A stretch of DNA of 64,000 bases, taken from contig JAIWZP010000012.1 in assembly GCA_025201375.1 (NCBI GenBank), positions 496,001 to 560,000 of the forward strand, given 5' to 3'. The DNA is from Gongronella butleri. Lineage: Eukaryota; Mucoromycota; Mucoromycetes; Mucorales; Cunninghamellaceae. The first letter of the stretch is position 1. Every line of letters begins with the position of its first letter. A model generated the notes under the pieces. The model ran no database searches. It saw only the letters and a list, made by a program, of their open reading frames with translations, and had not been told where the DNA came from. Position numbers and translations under genes: made by a program. Shown in pieces: positions 33,047 through 44,003 of this stretch.

Positions 33047-35899
33047 ATGGATTCGCCGATCGAGGTGCTGCGGATAGAGCAGAATGCAGTATCCAAGGAG
33101 CTGAATCGATTTCGTGCGTGTGATCCTGTGACCCGGTGTTTCTATTGTCGTGAATGGGCGCTTTATATCTACAAGAAGCATTTTGCGTGGAATGCAAAGA
33201 CGCAAGAGGATATGCAGCTTGATCAAGAGGCCCAGGATATGATGTCGACGGGCCACTATAATATATGTATGCTGCAGCACGTGGGCGGTTATGTCAAGCG
33301 GAAGGAGCGGTCACCCAAGCTGTCTGAGCAGTTTGAGAAGCTGCTGGAAGCCAAAGCGCGCGAGGAAGACGACGACGATGACAATGACGACAATGACGAC
33401 CAAGAGGACCATAGCGGTCATGAGTCGACGACGCGCATGGGCCAGGGCAGCAGCCAAAATAGCAACACATTGACACAAGATATCATTCAGGCGTGCTTGC
33501 TATGGCAATCGTTGCCGAGCAGTTTGTCCGGGCTGCCATCGATCTTTGAGCCGGTGGAATTCAACCCATTTCCCGACTTTATTCCGTTGGAAGACGATAT
33601 CAAGGCGCCAGCGCAGCTGCTGGAACCGCTGATTATTGAGCGACAGGCGCTGTGTCTGCCATCCGAGGGGTTTTATCTGCTAAAGAACCTGACAGGCGAC
33701 ATCTTCATCTCACACACGCAGCCGACATGCCATCACATCAAGCCCGAGGACCCGACACCCACGGACTTGGAAGTGCAGCGACAAATCTTAAACGAGGATC
33801 TGCGCAGCGTGATTGCCAAGGTGCTGGAGGCGATGGACACACGGTTGCTTGCTTCTTGGCGACCACTGTTGGATTTTTTACACCACCTGGCGCAGCTTGA
33901 GGATCGACGCAATCAGCTCATGGGTCAGCAATGCCAGGCAAACGTTGATGATTTTGTGGCGCGACAAGGTCTACCCTCGCTGGCGGAGGTGTGGCAACAG
34001 GCGATGACGCACAATGGCAGCAGGGAAGAACGGACCAAGGTGATTGACGCGTATCTCGACGACGTGGCCGGTCACGTGCGCGCGTTTTTGCACGACTTTG
34101 TCAATCCGCGCCTGGTGCAAATTGGCAAACTCATCCAAGACCTGTGGGATCTCGTGGGGCCGACGATCCAGCACATGGCCGAGCGCATGGCATGCCACGA
34201 GGAGCGCGACAAGGGCAATGCCGAAAATTGCAGGGCCGTCTCGCAGTCGCTCAAGGGTTTGTACTCGACAAAGGAGGTCGACGAGGCAATTGATCGCATC
34301 AAACATGCCATGGCCGAGCGTGTCGATGAATATATAGATCTCGTGCACCAAGTCAAGGCTTTGCACACGTCAGCCGCTGGATCGACCGCTGCCACGGCGC
34401 CGCCATCGTTATCGTCATCATCGGGCACGCCAGGCATCGACAGCGGATTGAAAAAGCGACTTAAGCGCCTGGATTCGGGCTATGCGTCGCTCCGGCAATT
34501 TTTCCGCAGCGAGGTGACGCAAAAGATCTTCCCGGAGACCCTGTTTTGCAAGTTTACGCTGGTGTGTCTTGGTGCGCTCATGCAAGAAGGCGAGGTGATG
34601 GAGGCGATGATCATTGAGACCGAGGTGAAGAAATTTATCGAGAGCCACCGTGATCTGGTAAAGCGGCGTCAGGCTCTCGTTCTGCAATTTGAGGATGGCG
34701 TCCAGGTGGGTCGGCGCGAACTTGCCGGCATTCTTGGTAAACTGTTTTTGAAAGAAGGGATGCGCATCAAGGGCGAAACCTTGGCTCTCAAGCGTCAAAA
34801 CATGCTTCTCAAGTCCATGGGCGTTGGCGACACGACGACGACAGCTTCTTCTTCCTCTTCCACCACCGCAAGCAGCAAAAAGAAAAAGAAGAAAAAGAAG
34901 AAAACCGCCGCTACCAGCAAACCTTCGACTCCTTCCCTCACAGCCACCACTACCATTACCACCGACGATGCCCCAGATTCACCTGTGCATGATGAAAATT
35001 CGGAATTGACTGGCTTGGACGACGCCAGGAACGACCAAGTGGAAGATGACGAGGAAGAAATGGTGGATGCCGCAGCAACCACCTCCGCCGCCGCCGCCGC
35101 CGCCGCAGCTCCAATGCCGGATTCAGATGCCGAAAAACCGCCTCTGGTAACAAAGGAGCCAATGACTCGGACGAATAACGTGTCACCACGAAAAAAGGCG
35201 TCAGCTGCCAAGGACGATCATCCTCCCTCTTTGCCATTGCCTCGATCAGCCTCCAGTGTCACACGTCCACCACCGCCTGCATCACCTGCATCGTCGGCAT
35301 CACCGACACGCCCGTTGCCCGCAGAATCGTCCTCTTCACCGCGCAATGGGTCCACAACTCGCGCATCACCACGCCATTCCACGTCGTCTGCCCAGTCTCG
35401 CACGCCACCACCGCCATCGCCAGCCACCACGTCGCGTCCACATGATTTGTCACCGAAAAAGCCGGCGAGATCGGTGCAACACCTACCTCAGCCCCCGTCT
35501 CCGCCTCGACAGCCAAAGCAGCCTATACCCGTCGAGCCCAAATCGTCAACGTCAGATACCACCACTCAGATTGCCTTGCTTCAGCAGCAGATGCAGCAAT
35601 TGCAGCAAGAGAAGCGCGAGATGCACGACGCCGCCGAATTGATGCGAAAAGACCTGGCGCAAGCTCACGACAAGATCAAGGAGCATGAACAGCAGAGCCG
35701 TGATCAGCAACAATACATTGACCACCTGGAGAGCCAGCTACGCCACGCGCAATTGTCTGCGCAGGCGCCCATCACTGCGCCAGCGTCGCGTCTCTCGCTG
35801 AATAGCAATCACGCGTGGGTCACTGCCGGCTTTGGAAATCAGGACCTCTTTGAAGGCATTAGATACGACATTTTTGACAGACGGATGAATCAATCATGA
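33047..35899 (+). CDS. Large coiled-coil protein of unknown function
   Basis: Single exon, 950 aa from MDSPIEVLRIEQNAVSKELN; the frame stays open upstream through a T-rich Phe run, but that part looks like 5' UTR ending in an acceptor-like CAG. Regions: a conserved-looking N-terminal 100 residues with Cys-rich CFYCREWALY; an Asp run (about 110-125); a helical middle with LASWRPLLDFLHHLAQLEDRR; a segment with FPETLFCKFTLVCLGALMQE; then a Lys run, an Ala run, Ser/Pro-rich low-complexity sequence and a Gln-rich coiled coil near the C-terminus (QQQMQQLQQEKREM). No enzyme motif. Not recognised. Convergent with the bZIP gene. Confidence 0.7.
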   Translation: MDSPIEVLRIEQNAVSKELNRFRACDPVTRCFYCREWALYIYKKHFAWNAKTQEDMQLDQEAQDMMSTGHYNICMLQHVGGYVKRKERSPKLSEQFEKLLEAKAREEDDDDDNDDNDDQEDHSGHESTTRMGQGSSQNSNTLTQDIIQACLLWQSLPSSLSGLPSIFEPVEFNPFPDFIPLEDDIKAPAQLLEPLIIERQALCLPSEGFYLLKNLTGDIFISHTQPTCHHIKPEDPTPTDLEVQRQILNEDLRSVIAKVLEAMDTRLLASWRPLLDFLHHLAQLEDRRNQLMGQQCQANVDDFVARQGLPSLAEVWQQAMTHNGSREERTKVIDAYLDDVAGHVRAFLHDFVNPRLVQIGKLIQDLWDLVGPTIQHMAERMACHEERDKGNAENCRAVSQSLKGLYSTKEVDEAIDRIKHAMAERVDEYIDLVHQVKALHTSAAGSTAATAPPSLSSSSGTPGIDSGLKKRLKRLDSGYASLRQFFRSEVTQKIFPETLFCKFTLVCLGALMQEGEVMEAMIIETEVKKFIESHRDLVKRRQALVLQFEDGVQVGRRELAGILGKLFLKEGMRIKGETLALKRQNMLLKSMGVGDTTTTASSSSSTTASSKKKKKKKKKTAATSKPSTPSLTATTTITTDDAPDSPVHDENSELTGLDDARNDQVEDDEEEMVDAAATTSAAAAAAAAPMPDSDAEKPPLVTKEPMTRTNNVSPRKKASAAKDDHPPSLPLPRSASSVTRPPPPASPASSASPTRPLPAESSSSPRNGSTTRASPRHSTSSAQSRTPPPPSPATTSRPHDLSPKKPARSVQHLPQPPSPPRQPKQPIPVEPKSSTSDTTTQIALLQQQMQQLQQEKREMHDAAELMRKDLAQAHDKIKEHEQQSRDQQQYIDHLESQLRHAQLSAQAPITAPASRLSLNSNHAWVTAGFGNQDLFEGIRYDIFDRRMNQS

Positions 35900-36210
35900 A
35901 AATTTTAATAAAAAAATTTGCTCAATCAACGTTTTATTGGCATCATCGCAAAAAGAAAAAAAATCGAGGAAAAGAAAAAAAAGAGAGTGGGGTATTTTTT
36001 TGTGAAAAAAGTGAAGGGGAAGGGAGGGGGGAAGAGGGGCAAGAAAGGAGCAGGGGTGTGTAGGTGTGTAGGTTGAAATCATGGGCACAGAGCGGGAGTG
36101 GAAAAAAAAATGGGTGTAATCAATCGATGTCACAGATGGAAAGAAAAAAAAAAAGTAGGGGAGGGGGAAGGGGGTAAACAGCGCCACGGATGATCAAGGG
36201 AGCACAGAAA
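35900..36210. other. Short intergenic region between convergent genes
   Basis: Contains AATAAAA near 35907, a likely poly-A signal for the upstream gene. Otherwise purine-rich on the plus strand; nothing else seen. Confidence 0.5.
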
Positions 36211-37315
36211 TCAGCAGACGACTTGCTGTTGCTGAAGAAGCAGGTTTTGCTGCTTGAGATAATCGACTTCTTGTCGCAATTGCCGATTTTCATCATCCAT
36301 CTTGCTCAGCTTCTCAATTAGCTGCTCGGCGTGCTTCTTGTGCTCGTTGACTTGCTGCTCAAGGGTGGTGATGTATTCTAAAAATCGAGGGGAACAATGA
36401 GCACCCATCATCACACGGATATTTTTTTTGTTTTTTTTGGTTTTTTTTTTTTGGGAAGGTAGGTGATTACGTACCTTTTCTGCGAACACGGAAATTGCGG
36501 GCTGAGATCTTGTTGCGCAGCTGTCGTCGTTCTTTTGGGGTCAATTTCTTGATATCAATGCCATCGCTTTCGGCAAATGCCTCCAGAGACACCAAGGGGT
36601 CATCGCCAAGAGAATCGCGTCTTGATTTCTTGTCTGGCAAGTCGCTGAGCATGTCATCGTCATCGTCTGTGACGGCCATGGATGTGGATGTCTTGTTTTT
36701 TTGTTGGGTGGACGGTGTTGCTTGTTGCAATGGTGACGAGACGGGTGCGGAAGCGGGGGGCATGCTTGTGGCGGAGGTGTGAATGGGGGATGCAGGCTTC
36801 ATGAGCGATTCAGGTGATACAGTGTCAGGCAAATCGTCGTGATTGGTGGAAAAAAGGGTCGAGTCGGCGGCGGCGGCAGCGGCAGCTACGGCAAGATGGT
36901 CGCCATTGTGCGAGAGAGGGTCACCTGCGTCGTCACTGTTAAGTTGCTTCTTATCTTGGGCCGCTGTCTTTTTGTCGTCGTCGACTTGTTCGTCTTTGAC
37001 GGCTTTTGTCTGGATGAGCGCCGCGGCGGCTTGGCGAATCGCGAGCTGGTGCTTGGCAAGCTCAATCAGCTGCTTGATTTGCTCCGTCGATGGGAACGTC
37101 AAGGGTGGAGGCGGCACAGACGCCGCCGCAGCAAGTGCCGCCGCAGAGCACGACGTCAATGGGTTGTTGTTGATCATGGCAGACGTCGATGTCGCTTGCT
37201 CGTCAAAGTATTGGCTAAAATCACTCAGGTCGCTGGGAAACAGGTCCATGGGCTCGCCTTTGATCGAATGGCTGTCGAGCCAATCCATGTCGACAATGTC
37301 TTCAAAGCTCATCAT
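36211..37315 (-). CDS. bZIP transcription factor
   Basis: Exons 36475-37315 and 36211-36377 (intron 36378-36474) encode 335 aa starting MMSFEDIVDMDWLDSHSIKG. The intron falls inside the basic region, joining KERRQLRNKISARNFRVRRK to EYITTLEQQV. The N-x7-R DNA-contact signature is seen as NKISARNFR, and the zipper continues through LIEKLSKMDDENRQLRQEVD with Leu/Met heptads. The N-terminal half is acidic and Ala/Pro/Gln-rich, suitable for activation. The basic region is of the fungal type seen in basidiomycete and early-diverging bZIPs. Targets unknown. It is divergent from the DGAT2 gene across 1.4 kb. Confidence 0.9.
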
Positions 37316-38736
37316 GATTTCTTTTTTTGAAAAAGACAGGGAAAAGGGGAAGGGAAAAAAAAAGAGACAAGGGAATAAAAAAAAAAACAAAAAAAGTGGA
37401 AAAGAAAAAGAGAAACAAAGAGAATGGGCCTTGGCTGATTAATATTTCGCTCTTATCCTTTTGTTGCATGTCGCCTCCCACGTCCATCATCCGCTCCCCC
37501 CTTCTCCCACCCCCCTTGTTTTTGCTGGCACCTCCCCCAAAAAAACAACATACATAAAAAAAGACATCCAATCACAATGCCCTGTTTCAAACCTGCCCTT
37601 CTTTTTTTCCCTTGCCGGCTCACCTTTTCTGTCTTGTTCCATTGCTTTCCACTCGCATAAATCGCAAAAAAATAGCGTGATCAACACAAAAAATCAATTG
37701 TTATCACACCTTTTTTCACTACGACGGTCAAAAAGAAATTAGACAGTCGCGCTGGGTGCCAAATTGGATATGTTTGTTCTGCAAAAAAAAAAAAAAAAAA
37801 AAAAAAAACAACAAAAACAAACCCAACCCCCTTTTTTTTGCAATTCTCTTTGTTTTTTTTTCTTTTTGTACAGACACCTGCGCATCATCATGGTCCGCTT
37901 TGCGCCGTGTCTCCCCTCCCCCCAAAGCCGAGATGTCCTTTTTTTTCTTGTCATGTTTACTGCCAAAGATGCCCATTTGCCCTTTTTTACTCATTCTATT
38001 TTTTATTTCTTTTCAAAAAAAAAAAAACGAGGTGGGGTGTTTTTCGTTGGACTTTTTTTTTTCATGCGCAGACGGCTGCGTGTGTCTAAAGCGTGTGTGA
38101 GAGTGTGATGTGTGGGATTTCTTTTTCTGTTGAGCGCAAGGATGCATGTGTCGCACCAAGATTTTTCAGATCAGTCTCACGCGCCTCCATCCATTTTTAC
38201 GTGGATCTCCTTTTTGAGGCATCTGGCTGCAACTCCTTAGGGAGGTCGGTCTTTTTTATTTTTTTTTATTTTTGCAATGCCGACAAGGCGAAAAAAAACA
38301 GTGATGCACCTTGTGGCACGCGCTTGTTCTCCTTGTCACATCCTAATGCGCGTGCCAAGCGCGAAATCGGTACACAAGGGTTTTTTTTGGGGGGAAGACA
38401 ATGAGCAATTGAGGCCGGAGTGAGAGGACACGCAAAATGCGCGACGCGCCTCAAATTCACTGCAACACGCGTGACAATTGTCTACGGCACGCGTTGTATT
38501 GATCGTATCGTCGAGGTTGTCGTGCCCGTGAACGGACCATTTTTAGCCAAATTGCTCACGATTCCCTCCTTTTTTTTTCTCCATTAGAGCGTAGCATGAA
38601 GCTGGATTTTTTTTTTGAACCGTCGATTGTGGAAAGGTGTCGTTGCGTTAAATTAAATTCAATGGCATCAAGCAGACAACCTTGCTCTCAGATCTTCTCT
38701 TTTTCACTTTTTTTTTGTACCTTTTGCTGCAAAACC
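37316..38736. other. Divergent intergenic region (bZIP / DGAT2)
   Basis: About 1.4 kb rich in A- and T-homopolymers, including a 26-nt A run at 37783-37808. No convincing gene on either strand; short open frames consist largely of Lys or Phe runs. Presumably 5' regions of both neighbours. Confidence 0.5.
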
Positions 38737-39924
38737 ATGCTGCAAAACACAAAATCCGCGCCATTGAGCATTCCATTTGTACGCCGCGTGCAAATGGTGT
38801 CCTTGGTCGTGTGGATTACAATGACGCTCGTCACGGCGTCGCTCTTTTTGGCTCTGTGCACACAAGTTCAACTATGGCCATTGCTCGTTGCCTATCTCAC
38901 TTTTGCTTGGATGGACCCGGCGCCTGAAACAGGAGGCCGCCGCAGCGATTGGGTGCGCCACTTGTCTCTCTGGAAATATATGGCCGACTATTTTCCCATT
39001 CGCATCATTCGCGTAACAAAAAAAAAAAAAAAGAGAGAGAGAGAGAGAGAATCCAGGGCTGATTGGGCTTTTTTTTTATTTTTTTCGACGAACAAAAGGA
39101 ACAAGCGCTGGATCCCGAGCAAAATTATCTATTTGGGTACCATCCGCACGGCGTGCTGTCGTTCGGGGCCATGTCCATCTTTTCGACAGAAGGGAGTGGA
39201 TGGTCGCGTCTATTTCCCGGGATCTTGCCACATTTGATGACTGTGTCCTCGAATTTCAAGATGCCAATTTACCGCGAGGTGCTGCTGAGTCTTGGCTTTT
39301 GCTCTGTGTCGCGGTCGTCGTGTGAGCATGTCTTGGCCTCGGGCCCGGGGCAATCGATTGCCATTGCAGTGGGCGGTGCGCAAGAAGCGCTGACGGCTGT
39401 GCCAGGCACCAACAAGATCATTTTGCAAAAGCGCCTCGGCTTCATCCGCCTGGCCATTCGCAAGCAGGCATCTTTGGTGCCGGTGTTTTGCTTTGGAGAA
39501 ACCGATCTGTTTCGCCAACACATTGTCCAAGCCGACTCTATCTTGTACCACGTGCAATCTTTGGTGAAAAAGTACTTTGGCTTCTCAGCCCCGCTGTTTT
39601 ATGCTCGTGGCATCTTCAATTGTAAAGGCTCGATGGCAAGAAACGAGCCTATCGTAGAATTGAAAGAAGGAATGACAGGGCCAAAATGCTCATTTTTTTT
39701 TTTGGCCAGATGACTTTGGTTTGTTGCCTTTTCGCAAGCCCGTGATGTGCGTGGTGGGACGACCAATCAAGATGCCGGCATTGGAGCCAGGTCAATCTGA
39801 AGGCACGCCTGACCAAGTGGCTGCCACACAAGCATTGTATATCCAAGAGCTCCAATGCATCTATGACAAGTACAAAGACGTCTATGCTGCTGATCGCACG
39901 CAAGACCTTCAAATCATAGCATAA
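38737..39924 (+). CDS. Diacylglycerol O-acyltransferase type 2 (DGAT2 family)
   Basis: Exons 38737-39012, 39099-39621 and 39710-39924 encode 337 aa. The start MLQNTKS was chosen because it precedes the membrane segment; the frame is open to Met at 38662 and 38596. One hydrophobic hairpin spans VWITMTLVTASLFLALC and the segment just after it. The acyltransferase core has the DGAT2 signature YLFGYHPHG (His-Pro-His-Gly), VGGAQEAL, LVPVFCFGE and, across the second intron, ARGIFNY joined to DFGLLPFRKPV. The enzyme makes triacylglycerol from diacylglycerol and acyl-CoA at the ER and lipid droplets. Length is normal for the family. Substrate preference (DGAT versus MGAT) cannot be told. Confidence 0.92.
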
Positions 39925-40918
39925 ATGCGCATCTTGCCCTCCCTTTTTTTTCCTCCCCCCTCCCCCCTTTATTCCAACAATAAAGTACACTGGCTCCTGA
40001 TTATTAAAAGTGGGCAGAGGACTTGCCTCGACTGGGCCATTCTCTCCCAATTGGCAGCAGCATCGACTGGATTTAATGCGACACAAGCAATGCCGGTTTG
40101 ACCCACGCAACAGGATGACCCTGCAAAACGAGGGAACAAACAAAAAAAAAGTAAATGAAAGGAAAAAGAAAGAGTGGCAAGCTCTTTTCCACGCTCTTTC
40201 TTTTTCCTTTTTTTTACCTGCCCTCAGAATGCAATTGAAAGAAATCAAGTGGCCTTGGAGAGAAGATGGACAATGGGATGCGTGGGTGTTGTCAAATGGG
40301 CTGCTTGCAAACAGCCGTCCAAGAAAAAAAAAAAAAAAGGGAGCTGGCTTTCAATCGAATCAATACAGAGGTCTTCTTTTCTCTTTTTGTTTTCCTTTTC
40401 TCTCTTCTTCCCGTTCCTCCCCTTTGATTCCGCACAAGGCAATTGCTTCAAAAAAACCATCCAGGCTTGGCTGACATCCCCCATCCTCTTTTTTATTTAT
40501 TTTTAGCCGTTTCTCCATGACCAACGCCGTAAGTGCCATGAGAAATCATTTGGGATTGGAGATTGGAGAGGAGGGGGGGACGAGGGCGGAGGGGGCGACA
40601 GCGAGGGATTGGGCCATCCGTGGGGAAGAAAAGGGAGCCCCTTACCAAGAGGGCCATGCCATTTTTTGCTTTTTTTTTTTTTTTTTTGGTCTTAATGAGC
40701 GGAAAAGAGGATCAATTGAGCCCGGTGGAGCAGGGGATGCAACTGATGAGCAAGGTGGACCAATGTGAATCGGGGGGGGGGAGTGGGGGAAAAGGGAGAT
40801 CCAGCCAAAAAAAAAAAAAAAAGAAAAAAAAAAGGCGGATGGTTGATTTTTTTTTAATGGGCAGGACAAAAATGAAGCCAAGGTCCTGCGGTCGTCGTCG
40901 TCGACGTCGACTCATGTG
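39925..40918. other. Intergenic region with possible upstream HDAC exons
   Basis: AATAAAG at 39979 may end DGAT2. At 40517 ATGACCAACGCC is followed directly by GTAAGT, a good start-exon candidate for the HDAC gene, and 40684-40760 contains an open stretch (GKEDQLSPVEQGMQLMSK) that joins in frame to sequence after an acceptor at 40863-40864. The phases between the first two do not fit, so they are not included in the model. A low-quality minus-strand open pair (about 39978-40324) is also present. Confidence 0.35.
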
Positions 40919-43666
40919 ATGGTGGCACGACACAGCGGATCATCTTCACCATTGAGCTCCCCAGGCTCCCCTGGTTCGGATGACATGGATGCATCAGCAA
41001 GCCCTTTGGCCAGATCCACATTGAAGCGCCGTCGTGGTCGCAGTCGCCATCTGAAGGCAGCCAAATCAGCCGATGAATTGCTTGCCATGTCACACGCACC
41101 AGCCATCCAGCACACCGTGACCAAGCTCAAACGCTTGCGCATCATGAATGGCCTTGGTGAGTTTTCCTCCTTCTTCCCTCCCCCTTTTTTTTCCAATTGG
41201 CGTTTTGCCATTGAATTTTTTTTTCTCATGTCCCTTTTTATTTTTATTTTCTTGCCATGTGTGCTAAATAATAAGATCCGACATCGATTCATGACATGCA
41301 TTCTCCGGCGATTCGCATGGGCGATCAGGTGGATGCATGGAAAGACGACCAGCAGAATTATTATCGTGCACGCGTGGTCGAGATGGAGAGCTACATGGCC
41401 TTTGTGCATTACGAAGGCTTCCCCCACGACCAGGCATGCTGGATTGGCATGTCGAATCTGCGCCTCCTTGGCGGCACACGCCGGCGCCGCTTGCAGCAGC
41501 AGCAAAGATCCGAAGGCGCCGATGACGATGCTAGAGACACCAGTGGCAATTATGGTCCGCGTGGCAAAGAGAGCCATCAATCGTGGCAAGATTACGCGGC
41601 TTTTTACTATACAGATGATGGTGCACGCGCGCGCAATCACACTGGTCTCGTCCAGGACGGCCGCATGGCCTTGCACACGTGCCCGTGTCATTCCAAGAAA
41701 TACACCCATCCCGAGCGCCCTGAGCGCCTGTCTTGCATCTTGAGCCAATTGCATCACAATCGGTAGGGGCGAAAAACAAAATGAAAAAAAATTGCAAAAA
41801 AAAAAGAGTGAAAAAAGGACGCATCTCATGGATCCAATTCCTCACTTTGTACAGCTTATTGCGCTTTGTCAAGCATTTGCATGGGCGCGAGGCGACGCGT
41901 CGCGAGTTGCTTTTGGCTCATCAATTCCAACATGTTCTCACGTACGCGCCAGAGCCCAATGATGACGTCGCACCCAACCCATTGCCCCTCAAAAAGACGT
42001 CCATTGCCGCGCTGCTGAACCCCTTGCCATCGCCCACGGACAATCATGCATTTCCGCCAATGCCAGCTTCCTCGAGCGCCGCCAAACCAGGCATGACGTT
42101 CCATGGCGTCGATGGCGTGGCAACAGGCACCATTTCTGCGCCAAGTGACAAGAAGCAGCCCGCGGAGCTGAATTGCAAAATGGCATGTGGCGAATTGGGC
42201 ATTGCGGCAGACACGACGTATCATCCTGTTGATACAGCCATGTCTGCTAAGGTGGCTGTCGGCTCGCTGCTTAATCTCGTGGATGCCATTGTCGAGGGCC
42301 GACTTACCAATGGCTTTGCTCTCATCCGCCCTCCAGGTAAAAAAAAAAAAAAAAAAAAAAGTCCCAATAGGTCGACCATGCATCGCATCTTGCATAGGGG
42401 CTGACAACCCCCTTCTTTTTCACTTTTTTTTAGGCCATCATGCGGAAGACAGCGGCGCCATGGGCTTTTGCTTCTTCAACAATGTGGCTGTCGCAGCATT
42501 GTCGTGTTTGGAAAGGTACCCCAATGAAATCAAGAAGATTTTAATCATTGATTGGTACGTTTCAAGAAAAGAAAAAGAGTTGGGATGGAAAAGCAGGGGG
42601 CCAGGCCCAACTTATTTTTGTGTGACACTGGCGGGAATCAAGGGGAAACATGGTGTTCATTCTTTTTGGTGATTTTTATAGGGACGTTCACCATGGCAAT
42701 GGCACGCAAAAGATCTTTTACGACAATCCCAATGTTCTCTACATTTCGATCCATCGCTGGGACAAGGGCCAATTCTATCCATTCACAGGCAGCCCTGATG
42801 AGTGTGGCACTGGCGCAGGGCTTGGGAGAAATGTCAACATCTCCCTTAGCGACGCGGAAGACCAATCACGTAAGTCCGATCGTCCTAGGCCAATCAGGGA
42901 CACTGGAGCTGACACGAATGGGTTCTTTTTTTTTTTGTTTTTGAAGGTCCAATGGGCGATCCCGAGTTCCTGGCTGCATTTTACCATGTCATTCTACCCA
43001 TTGCCAGACAATACGCGCCAGACATGGTAAGGCACATTGCTGTGTTTTGATTTTTTTTTTCTTTTGATGACACAAAGGGGACTAATGACACATTTTGTTT
43101 GTTGTGATGGCGCAGATATTTGTTTCAGCTGGCTTCGATGCTGCGGAGGGTCATCCGGACAATGTAAAAAAAAAAAAAAAAAAAACGCGACTCGGTCTCA
43201 TTGCCATTGCGCTTTGTCCTGATTTTTATTTTTTTTATTATAGCTCGGTGGATACAAAGTGACACCACGCGGATTTGCTATCATGACAAAGATGATGGTC
43301 GATTTGGCACAAGAAGTGTGCGAGGGTCGGCTTGTGCTGACGCTGGAAGGCGGCTACGAGCTCCAATCGCTTGCAGCGAGCGCGGCGGCGAGCGTGACAC
43401 AGCTGCTTCCTTCATGGTGCGATCATCCCGACTATTTGGCCACGTACGACCATGCGCTCAACACGATCAAGCCAAATCAGGGCTGCGTCGACTCGCTGCG
43501 GCAATGCGCTGAAATACAGCGCGCGCATTGGGACTTGCCTGAGCACACAGCATCGCCGTCATTCCGCTTCCATCTTCCAGTGACGTGGCGCGCATCAAAG
43601 GGCATCCTCACACGCCCAAAGCGCGACAAGAAGCTGATTAAGATTCCCGCCGTTGAAGGCTATTAA
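40919..43666 (+). CDS. Class II (Hda1/HDAC4-like) histone deacetylase with N-terminal Tudor/chromo-barrel-like domain
   Basis: Exons 40919-41156, 41276-41762, 41855-42336, 42434-42554, 42682-42869, 42947-43026, 43116-43163 and 43244-43666 encode 688 aa. Residues about 90-145 form a barrel-type reader: [20 protein letters not shown] and [15 protein letters not shown]. The deacetylase domain follows, from [15 protein letters not shown]. Its catalytic landmarks are [19 protein letters not shown] (the His pair), [13 protein letters not shown] (zinc ligands Asp and His), [14 protein letters not shown] (zinc Asp) and LEGGYEL, where the catalytic Tyr is kept. It should remove acetyl groups from histone lysines. 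An insertion of about 100 residues lies between the RPERL and HHAED regions. The true N-terminus may be further upstream. Confidence 0.93.
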
Positions 43667-43767
43667 AAGTCTTGATGATTTCTCTCCCTCTGTTCCTTTT
43701 TTTCATGTGAATGGGCAGCTTAAAATGCCGTACAAAAATAAAACAAAGTATTACACGTGTTGCGCGC

Positions 43768-43806
<39 letters not shown>

Positions 43807-44003
43807 GTGCCAAAGTGGTTTGATTTATTTTTGGTTCGTTTTAATCATCGCCAGAAAAGTGGACAATCCCTTCCAATCGCTGCTGCACTAAAGCCAAGTC
43901 GGTCGTCCTGCAGAAAAGAAAAGAAAACGGGGAATCAGCCAGTGCGGCAAGGTAAAACGCGAGAAAAAAGGGGAAAAGAAACGCGTCACTTTGATTTGCT
44001 TGC
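43667..44003. other. Convergent intergenic region (HDAC / BRCA2)
   Basis: Holds AATAAAA near 43738 as a likely HDAC poly-A signal and a 37-nt A run at 43769-43805. No gene. Confidence 0.6.

Noticed and set aside
37756..38108. Lys- and Phe-rich open frames between the bZIP and DGAT2 genes
   Set aside because: They are translations of A/T homopolymers with no conserved content.
39978..40324. Possible small two-exon gene on the minus strand downstream of DGAT2
   Set aside because: Open in one frame with usable splice sites, but composition is ambiguous on both strands and no family is recognised.
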